From Casp-actino8 sp964563545 (GTDB lineage Bacteria; Actinomycetota; Acidimicrobiia; Acidimicrobiales; Ilumatobacteraceae), in assembly GCA_964563545.1 (NCBI GenBank), contig CAZLXB010000010.1, forward strand, positions 9,634 through 73,633: 64,000 nt of DNA, read 5' to 3'. Shown here one piece after another: positions 8,169 to 15,177 of the stretch. The notes under the pieces were generated by a model. It worked only from the letters and a program-made list of their open reading frames with translations. It ran no database searches and was not told the origin of the DNA. A program made the translations under genes and the position numbers. Every line of letters starts with the position of its first letter. The first letter of the stretch is position 1.

Positions 8169-8915
8169 TCAAAGAGGTAGCCGTCGGCGTGCCGTGAGTG
8201 CGAGGTCGTGGTTGGCTCCGACCCCGACCACTGGTGTCCGCCGTGCCGTGTGCTCGAGCACCACCAGATCACGGCCAGCGGCATCGACCACCGTCAGGCC
8301 GACTTCGGCACAGATGTGGGCGGCGGCGGCGTAATCCCACACCCCGTGCGCATCGGGAACGAGGTCGATGAAGGCGTCGAAGGTGCCGTCGGCCACCGAA
8401 CAGATGTCGATCGCCGAGGCACCGAGCGCGCGGTACTGCCAGCAACCCAGGTCCTCGATCGGACGACCTGACACGGCGACCACGGCCGTGGACCACGTGC
8501 GCTGAACGGGTGCCGACAAACGCTCACCGTTGCGAAATGCTCCACCGCCCCGGATCGCCCACCAACGAACATCGCGCGCCTGATGGGCAACCAGGGAAGC
8601 CACCCAACCATCGCCGTCGACCACGCTCAACGACGTGGCGAAGTGCGGCACTCCTCGCGATGCATTGGTCGAGCCATCGAGCGGATCGACGATCGCAACG
8701 AGAGTGCGGTCGAGGTTCTCCTCACCACTCTCCTCCGACACGATGCCGAACCCGGCGCGACGAAGCGCAACGAGCGCCACTTCGTCGGCGATCAGATCAG
8801 CGGCATACTGACCGTCCCGACGACCAGACGGACCCCAGTCATCGATCCGACCCAATGCCGTCGCGACGTCGTCGGCCACGCCGTGCAACAACTCGAGGAC
8901 TCGGGTGGGCTCCAC
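8169..8915 (-). CDS. Inositol monophosphatase family protein
   Basis: A 248-aa Mg2+-dependent phosphatase of the IMPase fold. Motif A is IVDPLDGSTN, a preceding acidic SEESGEEN supplies metal ligands, and the C-terminal motif is HGVWDYAAAAHICAEVG. Family members hydrolyse inositol-, histidinol- or adenosine-bisphosphate-type esters; the substrate here is not resolved. GTG 8915 is supported by a -10 box (TACCCT) 7 nt upstream that overlaps the divergent promoter of the next gene. Confidence 0.85.
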   Translation of the reverse strand: MEPTRVLELLHGVADDVATALGRIDDWGPSGRRDGQYAADLIADEVALVALRRAGFGIVSEESGEENLDRTLVAIVDPLDGSTNASRGVPHFATSLSVVDGDGWVASLVAHQARDVRWWAIRGGGAFRNGERLSAPVQRTWSTAVVAVSGRPIEDLGCWQYRALGASAIDICSVADGTFDAFIDLVPDAHGVWDYAAAAHICAEVGLTVVDAAGRDLVVLEHTARRTPVVGVGANHDLALTARRRLPL

Positions 8916-8922
8916 GAGGTCG

Positions 8923-8932
8923 AGGGTAGTGT
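8923..8932. promoter_or_regulatory. Overlapping divergent -10 elements
   Basis: Minus-strand TACCCT (8923-8928), 7 nt before GTG 8915, and plus-strand TAGTGT (8927-8932), serving the gene at 8964, share two base pairs. Polymerase cannot open both at once, so the two transcripts should exclude each other. Confidence 0.5.
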
Positions 8933-8963
8933 CGAGACGAGCCCGGGCGACGAGGAGGTCTTC

Positions 8964-9533
8964 GTGGCGGTCATCGATGTGGCCGGATTCGTGGCCGACA
9001 TGAAAAGTCATGCGGTCGATCACGGCTTTCACGTGCACGACGAACGACATTTCGTCGAGACCTATTCGCTCCGCCAACTCTGGGAGGTCGACCTCCACCC
9101 CGAGGAGGCCTGCGACGGGCCGATCGACCTCCATCTCTCCCTCGAGGTCGATCCTCGTGCACTTCTGGGCTTCGAGGACGCAGTGGCCGAACTGGTTCCC
9201 GACGTCGACGAACCTCCCACTGGCTTCTCGTTCCCCTTGTTGTTCACCTGGGCCTTGCCGCCGCTGCGCCATCCGCCCGACCTGCTCGTCTTGGCCACCG
9301 AACTCGCAGGAGTCGGTGGAATCGACCTTCCACTCGAGGTTTCGGCCATCGACTCCACGGTGTCGGTCACCGATGCGCCCGAACACAAACTCTCGATCGT
9401 GGCCCGACTCGAGGTTCCTCTGGCCGACGTGTATCACAACGACGACGAGGTCTTCTGCGGGACTCTCGACCGCTGCCGCGACGTGAGCCTCTATCTCCTT
9501 CGGGTCGCGCCGGCTTGGCTCGGCGACGAATGA
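8964..9533 (+). CDS. Conserved-looking hypothetical acidic protein
   Basis: A 189-aa soluble acidic protein with no signal peptide or membrane segment and no domain I recognise. It contains DLHLSLEVDPRALLGFEDAV and a Pro-rich PLLFTWALPPLRHPPDLL. GTG 8964 is chosen because a perfect Shine-Dalgarno AGGAGG (8953-8958) sits 5 nt upstream, unlike most starts here. The open frame runs further upstream but would cross the phosphatase start and the shared promoter. Function unknown. Confidence 0.6.
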   Translation: MAVIDVAGFVADMKSHAVDHGFHVHDERHFVETYSLRQLWEVDLHPEEACDGPIDLHLSLEVDPRALLGFEDAVAELVPDVDEPPTGFSFPLLFTWALPPLRHPPDLLVLATELAGVGGIDLPLEVSAIDSTVSVTDAPEHKLSIVARLEVPLADVYHNDDEVFCGTLDRCRDVSLYLLRVAPAWLGDE

Positions 9534-9557
9534 CCGTCCGTAGCTCGACGACCGTGC

Positions 9558-9563
9558 GAGACT
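9558..9563 (+). promoter_or_regulatory. -10-like element before the 98-aa gene
   Basis: GAGACT ends 6 nt before GTG 9570. It keeps the conserved A and final T of the -10 but lacks the first T, so the call is weak. Confidence 0.3.
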
Positions 9564-9569
9564 GATTCG

Positions 9570-9866
9570 GTGAACGTCGCCGAACTCATCGACATCCTTC
9601 GAGACCTCGATCCGGAGGCGATCATCGAGATGGCGATCGTGGCTCCCGTCGTCGACGAAGACGACATGATCACCGTCGATCAGTACGTGGTGGAGGGAAT
9701 CCTTCCCCGCGATCCGGCCGACCACGACGGCGAGAGCGTGGTGTGGCTCATCGGAGGCGATCCGGGCGACGTGGATGAGTTCATCGAGGCGATCGGCGGC
9801 GAGGAGGACTCGATCCCTCTGCCGACCGACGGCGAAGTCGTCGAGATGCGCCGCTGGACCCGCTGA
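9570..9866 (+). CDS. Small acidic hypothetical protein
   Basis: A 98-aa, strongly acidic, apparently cytoplasmic protein (VAELIDILRDLDPEAIIEMA at the N-terminus; a Glu/Asp-rich DVDEFIEAIGGEEDSIP near the C-terminus). No motif identifies a function. It is read from GTG 9570 and converges with the SsuD-like gene. Codon usage resembles the neighbours, which supports a real gene. Confidence 0.55.
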   Translation: MNVAELIDILRDLDPEAIIEMAIVAPVVDEDDMITVDQYVVEGILPRDPADHDGESVVWLIGGDPGDVDEFIEAIGGEEDSIPLPTDGEVVEMRRWTR

Positions 9867-9884
9867 CCTCGGCCTGCGATCAGC

Positions 9885-10940
9885 TCACTCGAGTGGCCCG
9901 TGGGCGAGGTGCGGGAGAACCAGGCGGCCGAATCGTTCGCACTCGTCGAGGTGCGGATAACCCGACAGGATGAAGGCCTCGATTCCGAGGCTCATGTAGT
10001 CCTCGAGTTTGGCACGAACCTGTGCCGCGTCACCCACGATCGCCGCTCCACAACCACTGCGCCCCCGACCGATCCCGGTCCAGAGGTACGGCTCCACGTA
10101 ACCATCGGCGAACGACGCGTCTCGCAGTTCGGCCTGACGACGGACACCGGTCGACCGACTGTCGAGTGAACGCGCGCGGATGCGCTCACCCGTCTCGTCG
10201 TCGAGCGCGGCCACGATGTGCTCGGCCGCCGAACGCGCTTCGGCCTCCGTCTCCCGCACGACCACATGCGTCCGGTAGCCGAACCGCAACGTACGGCCGT
10301 ACGCCGCCGCACGCTCACGCAGATCGTCGATCAGCGCGACGACATTGGCTCGTGTGTCGGGCCACATGAGATACACATCGGCTTCTCGCGCCGCGACGTC
10401 GCGGGCCTCCTCCGACAAACCGCCGAAGTAGAGCGGCGGACAGTGACCCGCGGCCACGCGCGGTGCGTCGACCGCGAAATCAGCGTGCGGTGGTCGGGCC
10501 GTCGTGGAACTCCCGCCGAGCAGGCGTCGCAGTGCACCCATCGTCTCGACCGTGCGCTCGTAACGCACGGGGCCGGGCTCTTCGCGCCCCGGAAGATCCG
10601 AGGAGATGATGTTGACGGTCAGGCGACCCTCGAGCATCTGATCGAGCGTGGCGATCTGCCGGGCGAGTTGTGGGGTCCATAGCTCGCCGCAGCGCACGGC
10701 CAACAGGAGGCGAATGCGGGTCGTGAGGGCGGCCATGCCACCGGCGAAGGCCGTGGCGTCGATTCCGAGCGCGTATCCGGACGGCAGCAGGACGTTGTCG
10801 AAGCCGAGCGCCTCGGCCCTCAACACGATGTCGCGACAATGAGACCACGAACTGAGCAACTCGGTGTCGACGACCCCGAGTTGCTCGTAGTCGTCGTCGC
10901 ACAGGGCCGAGAACCAACTGACCTCGCATCGCGATGTCAC
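9885..10940 (-). CDS. LLM-class flavin-dependent oxidoreductase, SsuD (alkanesulfonate monooxygenase)-like
   Basis: A 351-aa luciferase-like TIM barrel closer to the SsuD branch than the other two in the window. Features are SWFSALCDDDYE at the N-terminus, GFDNVLLPSGYALGIDATAF, RQIATLDQMLEGRLTVNII and the C-terminal EAFILSGYPHLDE. SsuD enzymes use reduced FMN and O2 to desulfonate alkanesulfonates; no flavin reductase or sulfonate transporter is nearby, so the substrate is uncertain. GTG 10940 overlaps the stop of the aldo/keto reductase gene by 4 nt (GTGA), showing coupling. Confidence 0.85.
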   Translation of the reverse strand: MTSRCEVSWFSALCDDDYEQLGVVDTELLSSWSHCRDIVLRAEALGFDNVLLPSGYALGIDATAFAGGMAALTTRIRLLLAVRCGELWTPQLARQIATLDQMLEGRLTVNIISSDLPGREEPGPVRYERTVETMGALRRLLGGSSTTARPPHADFAVDAPRVAAGHCPPLYFGGLSEEARDVAAREADVYLMWPDTRANVVALIDDLRERAAAYGRTLRFGYRTHVVVRETEAEARSAAEHIVAALDDETGERIRARSLDSRSTGVRRQAELRDASFADGYVEPYLWTGIGRGRSGCGAAIVGDAAQVRAKLEDYMSLGIEAFILSGYPHLDECERFGRLVLPHLAHGPLE

Positions 10941-11863
10941 GGAAGCGCCACTCCATCGCTCGCCTGCACGATCCGATACACGTCCCGCCGATCGAGCCGG
11001 ATCTCCATCGCGTGGGCGAGCTCGTCGAGACGCGTCGGATTCTGAGTGCCCACGATGGCCACAGGCCGACTCGGATGGCTGAGCACGAAAGCCACGGCCA
11101 CCGCACTGCGGGTCACGTTCTCCCGCGCCGCAATGTCGTCGAGCACGGCCACGAGTTCGGTCGGCACACCCTCCCCCGTCGCCAGACGGCCACCGGCGAG
11201 GGGGCTCCATGCCAAGGGCCGGCACGATGTGATCTCGGCGTGGTCGAGGACTCCATCACGCATCGGCGACAGTTGCGCGGCGGAGAACTCCGGTTGCACT
11301 GACGCCAATGGGAACGGCAAGTGGTGCTGAAGCGCGCGAGTTTGCTCGACCGTGTGGTTCGACACTCCAGCCGCCCGGATCAGACCACGATCACGCAATC
11401 TCACCAACGCCTCGGCCACCTCGGCCGGATGTGTGAACGGATCGGGACGATGGATCTGATACAGGTCGATCCAGTCCACCCCGAGTCGGCGTAACGAGGC
11501 CTCGCACGCACTCTCCAAATAGGGCCGACTGCTCACGTACGGCACGCCGGGAACGATGCCGCCTTTCGTCGCCAGCACCACACGATCCCGCAGACCAGGC
11601 CGGTGGCGGAAAATCTCACCCAAGGTCTCCTCGCACGTCCCCCAACCTCGTCCGCCCCAGTCGAGCCCGTACACATCGGCGTTGTCGATCAGGTTCATTC
11701 CGAGTTCGACCGCGTGCTCCACGAGGGCGGTCGCCCGACCGATGTCGGGGTCGGTGAGTCGCCAACACCCAAATCCGATCGCGCCCACTTCACGACGATC
11801 GATCACGACTCGCCGCGCGATGGTGAGTCCGTCGTCGGCGTGGCGCATCTCCCGGTCGAACAC
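10937..11863 (-). CDS. Aldo/keto reductase family protein
   Basis: A 308-aa NADPH-dependent (beta/alpha)8 reductase. Catalytic tetrad residues are visible as Asp and Tyr in NLIDNADVYG, Lys in LATKGG and His in YQIHRPDP. The C-terminal cofactor region includes SRPVAIVGTQNPTRLDE. The substrate is unknown. GTG 11863 is supported by TAGGGT 6 nt upstream; ATG 11848 is an alternative. It is first gene of a two-gene operon with the SsuD-like oxidoreductase, suggesting successive redox steps. Confidence 0.88.
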   Translation of the reverse strand: MFDREMRHADDGLTIARRVVIDRREVGAIGFGCWRLTDPDIGRATALVEHAVELGMNLIDNADVYGLDWGGRGWGTCEETLGEIFRHRPGLRDRVVLATKGGIVPGVPYVSSRPYLESACEASLRRLGVDWIDLYQIHRPDPFTHPAEVAEALVRLRDRGLIRAAGVSNHTVEQTRALQHHLPFPLASVQPEFSAAQLSPMRDGVLDHAEITSCRPLAWSPLAGGRLATGEGVPTELVAVLDDIAARENVTRSAVAVAFVLSHPSRPVAIVGTQNPTRLDELAHAMEIRLDRRDVYRIVQASDGVALP

Positions 11864-11869
11864 GACCGA

Positions 11870-11875
11870 ACCCTA
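11870..11875 (-). promoter_or_regulatory. -10 element of the aldo/keto reductase operon
   Basis: TAGGGT on the minus strand, 6 nt before GTG 11863. It lies in the 19-nt gap after the permease stop. Confidence 0.5.
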
Positions 11876-11882
11876 ATCGCCG

Positions 11883-13193
11883 TCAGTCGATAGGCCCGAG
11901 AAGGCGACCGCGCGCGAACGACAGTGCGAGCCCGGCCGACATGAGCACGCCCCCGACGACGATGGCCCGAAAGTCGAGGAGAGCCACCATCCAGATCGTG
12001 ACCACGGTGGCCAGGACCGGAATTACAGGGATGCGACCGATGGCGAGCGGCACTCGGAACGGCCTCGCGATCTCGGGTCGACGAATACGCAACACGATCA
12101 CGATGAAGTTGACGAACAGGAATGTTGCGTACACCGCCACGTCGGTCGCGCTTGCGATGAGTTCGAAGCGCCCGACGAGGACGAATCCGGCTGCCGTCAC
12201 GGCGACGGCCAACGTCGCCTGACGCGGAGTTCCCCGATCGTCGAGGCCCTCGAAACGCCGTGGCAGGTCGCCCTGACGCGCCATGGCGAACACCATGCGC
12301 GTCGCCGCGGTGATCACCAAGAGAACCGTGTTGGCGGTGGTGATCATGGCCAGGATCGCCATCACCACGCCTGCGTCATCTCCGACCGCCGTCGCCACCA
12401 CGTCACGTAGCGGTTGCTCGGACCGGGCGAGATCATCGGGTCCGAGAACACTCACCGCCGTCACCGATACGAGTACGTACAGAAACGACGAGATCGCAAG
12501 GGCCCCAAGGAGTGCGCGCGGTGTCGTGCGCGTGGGGTCCTGCGTCTCCTCCGAGAGTGTGGTCACCTCGTCGAAGCCAATGAAAGCGAAGAACACAAGC
12601 GCCACCGACGTCGCCACACCGCGAGCCGATGCAAACCAGTTGTCACCGCTTCCGGCGAGGAGGTTTACGTCACCGATGTGGTGCATGCCCACTGCACTCA
12701 CGAAGAGAAGCCCACCGATCTGCACCACGCTGAACACGACCACGACCCACGTGGATCTTCGGATCCCGAGCGCGGCCAACGAACTCATGGCCACGAGGAG
12801 TCCGAGTCCGGCCCAACGGGAACCGATCGGCCAGAAGTAGGTGAAATAACGCGCGAACCCGAGCGAAACGGTGGCTCCTGCCACGGTCAATCCAGCCAAC
12901 ATCGTCCAACCGACCATGAACGCTCCGTGGCGGTGCATCGAGTGTCGTGCGTATTCGTATTCGCCACCCGCCCGGGGGAACAACGACGACAACTCGGCGT
13001 AACTGAGAGCAGTGAGTCCGCACACGGCCGCCGACAGCACGAAGGCGAGCCAGACGAGCCCACCAGCGCGCTCGGTGGCCGGGCCGAGAAGGACGTAGAT
13101 GCCGGCCCCCACGATGATGCCGACGCCGCTGGCCGTGACATCGACCAGGCCGAGCACACGCGGTAGGGATTGACGATCGGAGGCTGTCGGCAC
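11883..13193 (-). CDS. APC superfamily amino acid permease
   Basis: A 436-aa integral membrane transporter with about 12 hydrophobic helices. The first carries the APC substrate-binding motif (VDVTASGVGIIVGAGIYVLL). FFAFIGFDEVTTLSEET in the middle is typical of cationic/neutral amino acid permeases. Transport is probably proton-coupled amino acid uptake; the specific substrate is not predictable. GTG 13193 lies 8 nt after TACGGT. The gene stands alone between tRNA-Met and the reductase operon. Confidence 0.88.
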   Translation of the reverse strand: MPTASDRQSLPRVLGLVDVTASGVGIIVGAGIYVLLGPATERAGGLVWLAFVLSAAVCGLTALSYAELSSLFPRAGGEYEYARHSMHRHGAFMVGWTMLAGLTVAGATVSLGFARYFTYFWPIGSRWAGLGLLVAMSSLAALGIRRSTWVVVVFSVVQIGGLLFVSAVGMHHIGDVNLLAGSGDNWFASARGVATSVALVFFAFIGFDEVTTLSEETQDPTRTTPRALLGALAISSFLYVLVSVTAVSVLGPDDLARSEQPLRDVVATAVGDDAGVVMAILAMITTANTVLLVITAATRMVFAMARQGDLPRRFEGLDDRGTPRQATLAVAVTAAGFVLVGRFELIASATDVAVYATFLFVNFIVIVLRIRRPEIARPFRVPLAIGRIPVIPVLATVVTIWMVALLDFRAIVVGGVLMSAGLALSFARGRLLGPID

Positions 13194-13201
13194 CGAAATG
13201 A

Positions 13202-13207
13202 ACCGTA
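13202..13207 (-). promoter_or_regulatory. -10 element of the APC permease
   Basis: TACGGT on the minus strand, 8 nt before GTG 13193. Confidence 0.45.
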
Positions 13208-13245
13208 CCGGCGCCCAACGATGACGATCAGAGACAGATGTCCCG

Positions 13246-13319
13246 TGGGGCGGGCAGGGATCGAACCCGCGACCCAGGGATTATGAGTCCCCTGCTCTGA
13301 CCAACTGAGCTACCGCCCC
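13246..13319 (-). tRNA. tRNA with CAU anticodon, probably elongator tRNA-Met
   Basis: Minus-strand cloverleaf: acceptor GGGGCGG/CCGCCCC, D arm GCTC/GAGC, anticodon stem GGGGA/TCCCT around CTCATAA (anticodon CAT), T loop TTCGATC, discriminator A. CCA is not encoded. The initiator is unlikely because the anticodon stem lacks its three G-C pairs. tRNA-Ile2 (lysidine-modified CAU) cannot be fully excluded by eye. Confidence 0.88.
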
Positions 13320-13329
13320 GAAATGACAC

Positions 13330-13352
13330 AGGGCCCGCACGAAGCGGACCCT
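13330..13352 (-). terminator. Hairpin between tRNA-Asn and tRNA-Met
   Basis: AGGGCCCGC and GCGGACCCT pair with one mismatch around a 5-nt loop. The hairpin lies just after the tRNA-Asn 3' end on the minus strand. With no T-run it may be a weak terminator or a processing structure in a joint tRNA transcript. Confidence 0.4.
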
Positions 13353-13359
13353 GCATTTG

Positions 13360-13432
13360 CTCCGAGAGCAGGGCTCGAACCTGCGACCCGCTGATTAACA
13401 GTCAGCTGCTCTGCCAACTGAGCTATCTCGGA
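13360..13432 (-). tRNA. tRNA-Asn (anticodon GUU)
   Basis: Minus-strand cloverleaf: acceptor TCCGAGA/TCTCGGA, D arm GCTC/GAGC, anticodon stem GCTGA/TCAGC with loop CTGTTAA (anticodon GTT), T loop TTCGAGC, discriminator G. CCA is not encoded. It lies 40 nt upstream of the CAU tRNA on the same strand, probably a shared transcript. Confidence 0.95.
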
Positions 13433-13443
13433 AGGCGACCCCG

Positions 13444-13449
13444 AGGTTA
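13444..13449 (-). promoter_or_regulatory. -10 element of the tRNA-Asn/tRNA-Met unit
   Basis: TAACCT on the minus strand, 11 nt upstream of the tRNA-Asn 5' end, the same spacing as for tRNA-Val. Confidence 0.4.
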
Positions 13450-13480
13450 CCAGCGGGTCCGGCTCGACCCACGATGACGA

Positions 13481-14524
13481 TCAGCCGAGATCGATGGGTT
13501 CCTCATCGGCCGCGGTGAACGGAACCTCTCCTCCATCGGTCAGACCGGCCGCCTGACGCACCTTCTCGGTGACGTCGACCATGATCTCGGGATTCTCCGA
13601 CAGGAAGGACTTGGCGTTCTCACGACCTTGGCCGAGTTGCTCACCGTCGTAGGTGAACCAGGCCCCCGACTTCTTGATGATGCCGAGGTCGACGGCCAGA
13701 TCGAGGAGCGAGCCCTCACGGCTGATGCCCTTGCCGTACATGATGTCGAACTCGGCCTGACGGAAGGGCGGCGCAACCTTGTTCTTCACGACCTTCACGC
13801 GAGTGCGGTTACCCACGACTTCGGCGCCGTCCTTGATGGACTCGATGCGACGGATGTCGAGACGCACCGACGAGTAGAACTTCAGCGCACGTCCACCAGG
13901 GGTCGTCTCGGGGGAACCGAACATGACGCCGATCTTCTCGCGGAGCTGGTTGATGAAGACGGCGATCGTGTTCGTCTTGTTGAGGTTCGCCGTGAGCTTG
14001 CGCAGGGCCTGGCTCATGAGGCGGGCCTGCAGACCCACGTGCGAGTCACCCATCTCACCTTCGATTTCGGCCTTGGGGGTGAGGGCGGCCACCGAGTCGA
14101 TGACAACGACGTCGAGTGCACCGGAGCGCACCAGCATGTCGGCGATCTCGAGTGCCTGCTCACCGGTATCGGGCTGCGAGATCAGCAACTGGTCGATGTC
14201 GACCCCGATGGAGCGGGCATACACCGGATCCATGGCGTGCTCAGCGTCGATGTAGGCGCACACGCCACCGTTGCGCTGGGCCTCGGCCACGACGTGCATG
14301 GCGAGGGTCGACTTACCCGACGACTCGGGTCCGAAGATCTCGACGACGCGGCCGCGGGGCAGGCCGCCCACGCCGAGGGCGATGTCGAGGGCGAGGGCTC
14401 CGGTGGGGACGGTCTCGATGCCCTTGAAGCTCTGCTCCCCCATCCGCATGATCGACCCCTTGCCGAACTGCTTGTCGATCTGGGCGAGGGCCATGTCGAG
14501 GGCCTTGGCGCGGTCTGTGCTCAT
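13481..14524 (-). CDS. recA: RecA recombinase
   Basis: A 347-aa ATP-dependent strand-exchange protein and LexA co-protease. It is full length with no intein. Walker A is GPESSGKST (about residues 65-73), Walker B is LDVVVIDSVAAL, the L2 region has INQLREKIGVMFGSPETTPG, and the C-terminal tail is acidic (DEEPIDLG). ATG 14524 has AAAGG 7 nt upstream. The promoter at 14642-14670 embeds a LexA box, so SOS control is expected. No recX gene follows; downstream are tRNA genes. Confidence 0.99.
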   Translation of the reverse strand: MSTDRAKALDMALAQIDKQFGKGSIMRMGEQSFKGIETVPTGALALDIALGVGGLPRGRVVEIFGPESSGKSTLAMHVVAEAQRNGGVCAYIDAEHAMDPVYARSIGVDIDQLLISQPDTGEQALEIADMLVRSGALDVVVIDSVAALTPKAEIEGEMGDSHVGLQARLMSQALRKLTANLNKTNTIAVFINQLREKIGVMFGSPETTPGGRALKFYSSVRLDIRRIESIKDGAEVVGNRTRVKVVKNKVAPPFRQAEFDIMYGKGISREGSLLDLAVDLGIIKKSGAWFTYDGEQLGQGRENAKSFLSENPEIMVDVTEKVRQAAGLTDGGEVPFTAADEEPIDLG

Positions 14525-14641
14525 GTGTCTGCCTTTCTGGTGTCTGGTCTAGATGTTCTGGTTGGTCGTGGTGCGGACCCTATGGAGGGGGTGTGGCACG
14601 AAGACCGCTGCTGCCGGCGAGCCGGATGGCTGAATGACACG

Positions 14642-14670
14642 AGCGTAACTACGAACAGGCGTTCGGTCAA
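14642..14670 (-). promoter_or_regulatory. recA core promoter
   Basis: On the minus strand, -35 TTGACC (14665-14670), a 17-nt spacer and -10 TACGCT (14642-14647). The leader is about 110 nt, long for this window, and carries a normal ribosome binding site. Confidence 0.7.
14652..14665 (-). promoter_or_regulatory. LexA (SOS) box of recA
   Basis: CGAACAGGCGTTCG is a perfect 5-bp inverted repeat (CGAAC N4 GTTCG), matching the Gram-positive/actinobacterial LexA consensus. It fills the spacer between -35 and -10, so LexA would block polymerase directly. Confidence 0.85.
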
Positions 14671-14681
14671 GCATTTGACCG
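14664..14681. repeat. Second inverted repeat over the recA -35 region
   Basis: CGGTCAA and TTGACCG form a perfect 7-bp inverted repeat with spacer GCAT. It contains the recA -35 hexamer and abuts the LexA box. It may bind a second regulator or be a chance mirror of the -35; the function is unassigned. Confidence 0.5.
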
Positions 14682-14721
14682 AACATGTGATCGGTCGGTG
14701 CGGTCGGAGTCGAGTGCCGGG

Positions 14722-15153
14722 TTAGCTGGCGGGCCGGCCCGCCGCCGGATCGCCGGGTTCCTCGGGGCCGAGGGGGCGCACCCGGAGGTCGATGGCCATC
14801 CAGACGGTGTGGGTGAGGGGCCAGGTGACCAACGGGAACACCACGGCGGCCGACGCGAGGATCACGTACAACTCGACGACCGGCACATCGGGCACGGTGA
14901 GAGCGACCGCGATTCCCACGGCGGCGATCACGAGCGAGATGTTCACGACGAGGGCAATGGTGAGCGACCCGAGTTCGTGACCATCGACGCCGCGCGTGCG
15001 TCGAAGTCCACACCGCGTGCACGACTCCCCTTGCGCGAACCAGCCGGTGAACCACGCGCGCCGGTCACCACAAAGCGGACAACACCTCAGAACCGCGCGA
15101 CGCAACATTCGAGTGAACGGAACCGTGCGGTCCGGCACTTCGGGATCCACCAT
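14722..15153 (-). CDS. DUF983 family membrane protein
   Basis: A 143-aa protein. A zinc-ribbon-like N-terminus (CCPLCGDRRAWF and CTRCG) is followed by two hydrophobic helices (LTIALVVNISLVIAAVGIAV and VILASAAVVFPLVTWPL) and a charged tail. This architecture defines DUF983. The family has no established biochemical role. It lies 24 nt downstream of the aminotransferase and is probably co-transcribed with it. Confidence 0.75.
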   Translation of the reverse strand: MVDPEVPDRTVPFTRMLRRAVLRCCPLCGDRRAWFTGWFAQGESCTRCGLRRTRGVDGHELGSLTIALVVNISLVIAAVGIAVALTVPDVPVVELYVILASAAVVFPLVTWPLTHTVWMAIDLRVRPLGPEEPGDPAAGRPAS

Positions 15154-15177
15154 CGATCGAAGGCCGGTCGACCGCGA

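Noticed and set aside
13246..13319. Calling the CAU tRNA an initiator
   Set aside because: The anticodon stem GGGGA/TCCCT lacks the three consecutive G-C pairs next to the loop that mark initiators.
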